A stretch of 64,000 nucleotides of DNA from Sphingomonas mollis (GTDB lineage Bacteria > Pseudomonadota > Alphaproteobacteria > Sphingomonadales > Sphingomonadaceae): NCBI RefSeq assembly GCF_016427505.1, contig NZ_JAELXS010000002.1, forward strand, positions 186,001 through 250,000, in the 5' to 3' direction. A program made the translations under genes and the position numbers. Below, piece by piece: positions 60,784 through 64,000 of the stretch. Within the stretch, counting starts at the first letter, position 1, and every line of letters starts with the position of its first letter. Below the pieces are notes generated by a model. It ran no database searches. It was not told where the DNA came from and was given only the letters and a program-made list of their open reading frames with translations.

Positions 60784-61974
60784 TCAGGTACGTGGGTCGG
60801 CGGTCACCGTGACGCGCGTACCCGGGCCTGCGTCGTCGAATTCGATCTCGCCACGCAACTGCCGGACGAGGCTGGCGATCATGCGCATGCCGAGGCTGGT
60901 GCGCGATGCGGTCTTCACGTCGAACCCGGCCGGCAAGCCGGCGCCGTTATCGATGACGGTGATCTCGATCCCCGGATCGGTCGCGGCGATCCGGACGGTG
61001 ATGGTGCCGCCCTCTTCGCCATACGCATATTTGATCGCGTTGGTGACGAGTTCGGTGACGAGCAGGCCGATCGGGATCGCCGAATCGGCGCTGAGTTCCA
61101 GCCCGATGATCTCGCAGACGATGTCGTGACAAGGCGATTGCTCGCCGAGTTGCGTCACGATGCCGCAGACCAGGTCGTCGAGCCGGACGATGCCCACCTT
61201 GTCGCCGCGCCATAGCTGGTCATGCGCCTGTGCGATCGCGGTGATCCGTGCCTGCGCATCGCCGAGCAGGCGGGTGATGCGGGGATCGTCGTCCTCCTGC
61301 ATCTGGAGATTCAGCATCGCCGACACCAAAGCGAGGCTGTTCTTGACGCGGTGGCTCGCCTCGCGCGTCAACAGTTCCTGATGCAGCAGAGCGTCGTTCA
61401 GGCGCGCCTCGGTCTGCTGGCGTTCGATCGCGACGCCGATCAGATTGGCGAACCCTTGCATGAAGGCGAGATCGGCGGCCTCGAACTTCCCCTCGTCGGG
61501 GCTGTCGACCTCCAGCACGCCGAACCGGTCGCCGCCGGCATGGACCAGCACGTTGATCGCACGGCGGATCTGGTGGTCGGCCATGAAGGCGGGAGTGCGG
61601 AACCGCGTCTCGTTTTCGAGATGGTTCGAGATGACCGGCTCGCCCGTCTGATAGGCGAAGCCGGCGGGCGAGCCGATATCGGCACGCATCTCGATTTGCC
61701 CGACGACGCCGACCCGCCAGCCGACGCCGTTGCGGACGAGCAGCTTGTCACGATCGGGGCAGCCTTCGAGGAACTTGCAGTACCGCGATTGCATCCCGTC
61801 GGCGCATAGCTCGACGGCGCGCTGCAACAGCGGATCGAGATCGCGCGCGCGCAGCGCCTCGATCCCGAAATCCGCCAGCACGGACTGTTGGCGCAGGCGA
61901 TATTCGAGTTCGCCAGCGCCGGGCCGCATGCCGGACGGCGTGTCGCCGCCGGGAGATTCCTCGACCACCGCCAC
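60784..61974 (-). CDS. GAF-domain HisKA_2 sensor histidine kinase
   Basis: A 396-residue soluble kinase. A GAF domain (about 35-190) is followed by a HisKA_2 box with His208 in REASHRVKNSLALVSAML and a HATPase domain (LLVTELVTNAIKYAYGEEGG, DNGAGLPAGFD, LGMRMIASLVRQL). It lacks the HWE signature proper. Kinases of this type phosphorylate PhyR and FAT GUY receivers in the sphingomonad general stress response, so the receiver at 49398-49748 is a possible partner; this is inference. The GTG at 61974 lies four bases after the ettA stop codon. Confidence 0.87.
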   Translation of the reverse strand: MAVVEESPGGDTPSGMRPGAGELEYRLRQQSVLADFGIEALRARDLDPLLQRAVELCADGMQSRYCKFLEGCPDRDKLLVRNGVGWRVGVVGQIEMRADIGSPAGFAYQTGEPVISNHLENETRFRTPAFMADHQIRRAINVLVHAGGDRFGVLEVDSPDEGKFEAADLAFMQGFANLIGVAIERQQTEARLNDALLHQELLTREASHRVKNSLALVSAMLNLQMQEDDDPRITRLLGDAQARITAIAQAHDQLWRGDKVGIVRLDDLVCGIVTQLGEQSPCHDIVCEIIGLELSADSAIPIGLLVTELVTNAIKYAYGEEGGTITVRIAATDPGIEITVIDNGAGLPAGFDVKTASRTSLGMRMIASLVRQLRGEIEFDDAGPGTRVTVTADPRT

Positions 61975-61978
61975 GCCG

Positions 61979-63658
<1,680 letters not shown>

Positions 63659-63835
63659 CGGGGGCTCGCGCTCCATGCGTTGGAATGGCGGGAAAACTTC
63701 CACGCGCAAATAGCCGTGCCGGGGCCGGAACGCAAACGACGGCGTCTTGGTCGGCCACTGCCGGGTTGTGCGGCAGCGGCAATCCGCCCTACCCCTGTCT
63801 CATAGCAATGTAACACACCATCCAAGGGGAACGAT

Positions 63836-64000
63836 ATGAAGCGCCTCGCCCTCATGCTGCTGGCCAGCGCCGCACCCGCCGCCGCGCAACAGGCGGCACC
63901 CGCCGCCCGGTCCCGCACCGCACCGCCGGCCGTCGCGGTCGATCCGAAGGTCGCCGCCCTGCGCGACAAGGCGCTGGGCGACGACGTGGCCTATGCCATC
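63836..64000 (+). CDS. N-terminus of an exported protein, probably an M28-family peptidase
   Basis: Only 55 residues lie in the window. MKRLALMLLASAAPAAAQQA is a clear signal peptide, and AAGGGG lies seven bases ahead of the ATG. The mature part (VAVDPKVAALRDKALGDDVAYAI) resembles the start of exported M28/M20-type aminopeptidases of sphingomonads, but this is too little to be sure. It diverges from ettA across 177 bp, in which I see only a small hairpin. Confidence 0.5.
   Translation, partial: MKRLALMLLASAAPAAAQQAAPAARSRTAPPAVAVDPKVAALRDKALGDDVAYAI

Overview
The window is a contiguous piece of a high-GC alphaproteobacterial chromosome, most likely a sphingomonad (Sphingomonas or a close relative). 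The main supports are the CckA and DivL cell-cycle kinases, the chvI-chvG-hprK-rapZ-EIIA-HPr cassette with a short HprK, a FAT GUY single-domain response regulator, the amgK-murU peptidoglycan-recycling pair, and several exported peptidases. Nearly all of it is core chromosome. I see no rRNA, tRNA, CRISPR array, prophage, transposase or plasmid function.

Layout. 1-6.7 kb: the end of pdxA overlapping rsmA, then a guaB-rsmB-TPR run on the minus strand, a YitT-type membrane protein, and asd with a GFA-family gene. 6.8-11 kb: an exported dipeptidyl-peptidase, an unrecognised gene and an orphan MoxR ATPase. 11-15.6 kb: secA preceded by a small exported protein, then argJ behind an unusual promoter/leader. 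15.6-26.9 kb: a tightly overlapping minus-strand operon divL-tsaE-amgK-murU-addB-addA, followed by trxA. 27-31.8 kb: ahcY with a strong palindrome in its upstream gap, yqgE, a peroxiredoxin, AMP nucleosidase and a basic histone-like protein. 31.9-39.7 kb: an M2 peptidase, an alpha/beta hydrolase, then chvI-chvG-hprK-rapZ-EIIA-HPr and a TrmH-type methyltransferase. 39.8-49.3 kb: rmuC, def, recR, fmt-truA, an RNA methyltransferase, nnr and ilvD. 49.4-55.5 kb: a FAT GUY response regulator, cckA, an M13 peptidase, a DUF2062 protein and smpB. 55.5-64 kb: a repeat-bearing intergenic stretch, dapA, a lytic transglycosylase, a GreB-type factor, a NYN/LOTUS protein, a 44-residue membrane protein, a HisKA_2 kinase, ettA and the start of a probable M28 peptidase.

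How the genes fit together. The envelope and cell cycle are a recurring theme. DivL and CckA are partners in the CtrA phosphorelay of Caulobacter. Here DivL keeps the tyrosine that replaces the usual kinase histidine, and its gene is translationally coupled to cell-wall recycling and DNA-repair genes. ChvI/ChvG and the nitrogen-type PTS form a second regulatory cassette. dapA, asd, the transglycosylase and murU/amgK all feed or remodel peptidoglycan.

The most interesting unexplained signal is a module of about 150 bp present twice, upstream of argJ (14214-14388) and upstream of smpB (55541-55690, opposite strand). Both copies have the 11-mer CTGTCCTACAG, then 50-52 nt, a TATAAT box, an alternating CG-rich block, and a short reading frame encoding GVTFETF with only silent differences in that core. 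In the argJ copy the reading frame's stop codon overlaps the argJ start codon.
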